Source of the DNA: Sphingobium yanoikuyae
GTDB taxonomy: Bacteria; Pseudomonadota; Alphaproteobacteria; Sphingomonadales; Sphingomonadaceae
NCBI RefSeq assembly: GCF_013001025.1
Contig: NZ_CP053021.1
Location: forward strand, 4,967,001-5,031,000
Length of the DNA: 64,000 bases
Direction: 5' to 3'
Below the pieces are notes generated by a model that saw only the letters and a program-made list of their open reading frames with translations, was not told the DNA's origin and made no database searches. The translations under genes and the position numbers were made by a program. How positions within the stretch are numbered: the first letter of the stretch is position 1; each line of letters opens with the position of its first letter. Positions 62,522 through 64,000 of this stretch are shown here, piece by piece.

Positions 62522-63157
62522 TCAGGCGGCCGCATCGCGGAGGATGCGAGATAATTCCTCTACCGAATAGGGTTTATGGAGAAGCGGAAATCCGTGCCCG
62601 CTATCTTCGGCCAGGGCATGGCTATAGCCGCTGGTGAGCACCACCGTCTTGTCGGGCCAGCGGGCCCGGATTTCCTTGCCCAGCTCGACGCCATTCATCC
62701 CCGGCATGACGACATCAGAGAATATGATATCGACATCGTCGTGATCCATTTCCAAAATGGCGATCGCCTCGAGCGCATTGGCTGCCCGCTGGGCGCCTTC
62801 GCTCCCTGCCAGCCGCTCGCCTTCGACGCCGACGAGCTTGATTGCGAAGCCACGGATCAATGAGACGCTGTCAGGCAATATGTCGCCAGCACCGGTGGAT
62901 ATTCTTATCAGAGCATCATAGCTGTTCGGCTCGGCAAAAACGCCCTGCGCATAATGAGGCGGCAATCCTTCAAGCACGCGAACGCGCGCCTGAAGGAGGG
63001 CATGGCTCTTGGCATGGACGCCGCGAAACCCGTGGCCCAGATCACGATATGTGGTCTCGATGATCTGGCGGAAAGTGTCCGCCAGTTCGGCATTTACGTC
63101 CGCCTCATCCTGGTCAATCCGTTCGACGTCGGGCGTATAGGGGATCGGGCTGCTCAT
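62522..63157 (-). CDS. Chimera: truncated catalase-family N-terminus fused to partial response-regulator domain
   Basis: One 211-codon frame. Residues 1-121 read as the start of a small heme-catalase-like protein (YTPDVERIDQDEADVNAELA, TYRDLGHGFRGVHAKSHALL, LIRISTGAGDILPDSVS, KLVGVEGERLAGSEG). Residues 122-211 read as the last two-thirds of a REC domain (DIIFSDVVMPGMNGVELGKE, VVLTSGYSHA, FPLLHKPYSVEELSRILRDA) with phosphoacceptor Asp148 and Lys194, but without the N-terminal acidic pair. Neither half is complete, so a deletion that joined two genes in frame near 62792-62797 is the simplest reading. GGAGG precedes the ATG. Confidence 0.75.
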   Translation of the reverse strand: MSSPIPYTPDVERIDQDEADVNAELADTFRQIIETTYRDLGHGFRGVHAKSHALLQARVRVLEGLPPHYAQGVFAEPNSYDALIRISTGAGDILPDSVSLIRGFAIKLVGVEGERLAGSEGAQRAANALEAIAILEMDHDDVDIIFSDVVMPGMNGVELGKEIRARWPDKTVVLTSGYSHALAEDSGHGFPLLHKPYSVEELSRILRDAAA

Positions 63158-63185
63158 CGGGCCTCCGGCGTTCGTTTGAAACATC

Positions 63186-63368
63186 TCAATCCGGGCGCGC
63201 GCTATCGCGATCCCCGGCCGGATAATCCTCGGGTTTTACCGTGCCGACATTCGGCCGGTCTTCCACCTTTTCGGAGGGCTTTCCCTTAGGCCGATCATCC
63301 TCAGCCTCATGGCCTGGACGCGCATCGCCGAGCGGGCCTCGCGCTACCTTGCGGGCATCTTCGGACAT
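63186..63368 (-). CDS. Small hydrophilic protein (60 aa)
   Basis: MSEDARKVARGPLGDARPGH, then DDRPKGKPSEKVEDRPNVGT and a charged end. Rich in Asp, Lys, Arg, Pro and Gly, with no hydrophobic core, so probably disordered, like stress-induced hydrophilins. AGGAGG lies before the ATG. It lies ten bases after the partial SDR gene and 28 bp before the chimeric gene on the same strand, in one operon. Confidence 0.72.
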   Translation of the reverse strand: MSEDARKVARGPLGDARPGHEAEDDRPKGKPSEKVEDRPNVGTVKPEDYPAGDRDSARPD

Positions 63369-63377
63369 CTCAGCCTC

Positions 63378-64000
63378 CTATTGCGCACTGCCGGGCTCAG
63401 CCATCTTGCGATGCTGCTCAGCCAAAATGGATTGAGGGACGATACCCGCGGCCGCGACCTGCAGCTTGTTCGAGAAGCCCGAAACGACATGTCCCTTTCC
63501 GGCCAGGAGCGCGTCCCAGCCATCCTTTGCAACCTTGGCCGGATCGGCCTTGTTATCGTCGGCACCAACCGATGTGTCGGCGCCCAGGCCAGCGCGGTCG
63601 AAAAATTCCGTGTCGGTCACGCCGGGCATCAGCGTCGTCAGCGTGACGCCCTTATGATCCTTCAGTTCATTGCGCAGCGCTTCGGTGAAATTGTCGATGA
63701 AAGCCTTGGTGCCGTTGTAGACCGCGTTAAAGCTGCCCGGAATGAAACCGGCGATCGAGCCGGTGACCAGGATCTTTCCCGAATCGCGCGCCACCATCTG
63801 GCCGAGCACCTTGTGAAGAAGGTAGATGGTGCCGGTGATGTTGGTGTCGATGACATGGCGCCAATCGAACAGTTGCTGGTCGAGAAACGCATGTCCCAGG
63901 CCATGCCCCGCATTGGCGCAGAGCAAGTCCACCTGTCGCCCGTCGGCGTGATCGAGCAACTGATCGACACCCTGGACGGTCGAAAGATCGACCTCCAGCG
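63378..64000 (-). CDS. SDR family oxidoreductase, N-terminus beyond window
   Basis: At least 207 residues, open to the window edge. VDLLCANAGHGLGHAFLD (NAG), SGKILVTGSIAGFIPGS (Ser), and AVYNGTKAFIDNFTEALRNE (Tyr-x3-Lys) define a classical short-chain dehydrogenase; the TGxxxGxG cofactor loop must lie past 64000. The C-terminal part (VAKDGWDALLAGKGHVVSGF) resembles sphingomonad and rhizobial ketoreductase-type SDRs found in stress islands. First visible gene of the operon with the 60-aa protein and the chimera. Confidence 0.88.
   Translation of the reverse strand, partial: LEVDLSTVQGVDQLLDHADGRQVDLLCANAGHGLGHAFLDQQLFDWRHVIDTNITGTIYLLHKVLGQMVARDSGKILVTGSIAGFIPGSFNAVYNGTKAFIDNFTEALRNELKDHKGVTLTTLMPGVTDTEFFDRAGLGADTSVGADDNKADPAKVAKDGWDALLAGKGHVVSGFSNKLQVAAAGIVPQSILAEQHRKMAEPGSAQ

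Overview
The window is GC-rich, densely packed alphaproteobacterial chromosome. Gene content points to a sphingomonad, probably Sphingobium or a close relative: an exosortase-A exopolysaccharide locus, the rpmH-rnpA-yidD-yidC-engB block, RNase E beside amidase/PBP1A/prfB, a beta-carotene hydroxylase, TorF-type porin, beta-propeller phytase and many stress-type DUF genes. The assignment rests on gene families and codon bias, not on a search.

Layout. 1-700: 5' part of a topoisomerase IB gene, cut by the window edge. 0.8-4.3 kb: two divergent arms of an exosortase-A/PEP-CTERM type locus, with an O-glycosylation ligase, two membrane proteins (one of 45 aa) and a glycosyltransferase. 4.3-7.8 kb: a membrane-anchored unknown, a two-gene unknown operon divergent from an S24 (LexA-like) repressor, and an XdhC gene; TTTCCTA/TAGGAAA palindromes lie at both promoters. 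7.8-13.2 kb: cstA-ybdD, a Tat-exported aminotransferase, DoxX-like, PNPOx-like, 2H phosphoesterase and PhnA-like genes. 13.2-28.6 kb: core genes engB, yidC, yidD, rnpA, rpmH, a DsbA-like thiol oxidoreductase, a BepA-like protease, rne, amiC, mrcA, prfB and a lipoprotein methyltransferase.

28.6-48.8 kb: a repeat-rich gap, crtZ, a TorF-type porin, the sseA-metC-mscS operon, queF, an M1 aminopeptidase, a Nudix gene, and a phosphate-scavenging set (phytase, purple acid phosphatase, TonB-dependent receptor) in which the receptor has an in-frame TAA. An OPT transporter, an SGNH hydrolase, hspQ and a tRNA-Ser(CGA) follow.

48.8-64 kb: a probable genomic island starting with a P4-type integrase beside the tRNA. 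It carries an exonuclease-BRCT protein, an IS5-family element with a -1 frameshift, and stress or metabolite-repair genes: NAD(P)HX dehydratase with a histidine phosphatase, a DUF3182/hydrolase pair, a second PNPOx-like protein, GH15, a YghA-type SDR, DUF3597, DUF4142, a catalase-response-regulator chimera and a partial SDR. Three candidate EcfG-type promoters (GGAAC-like, N16, CGTT-like) suggest control by the general stress response. No second attachment site was seen, so the island probably runs beyond the window.
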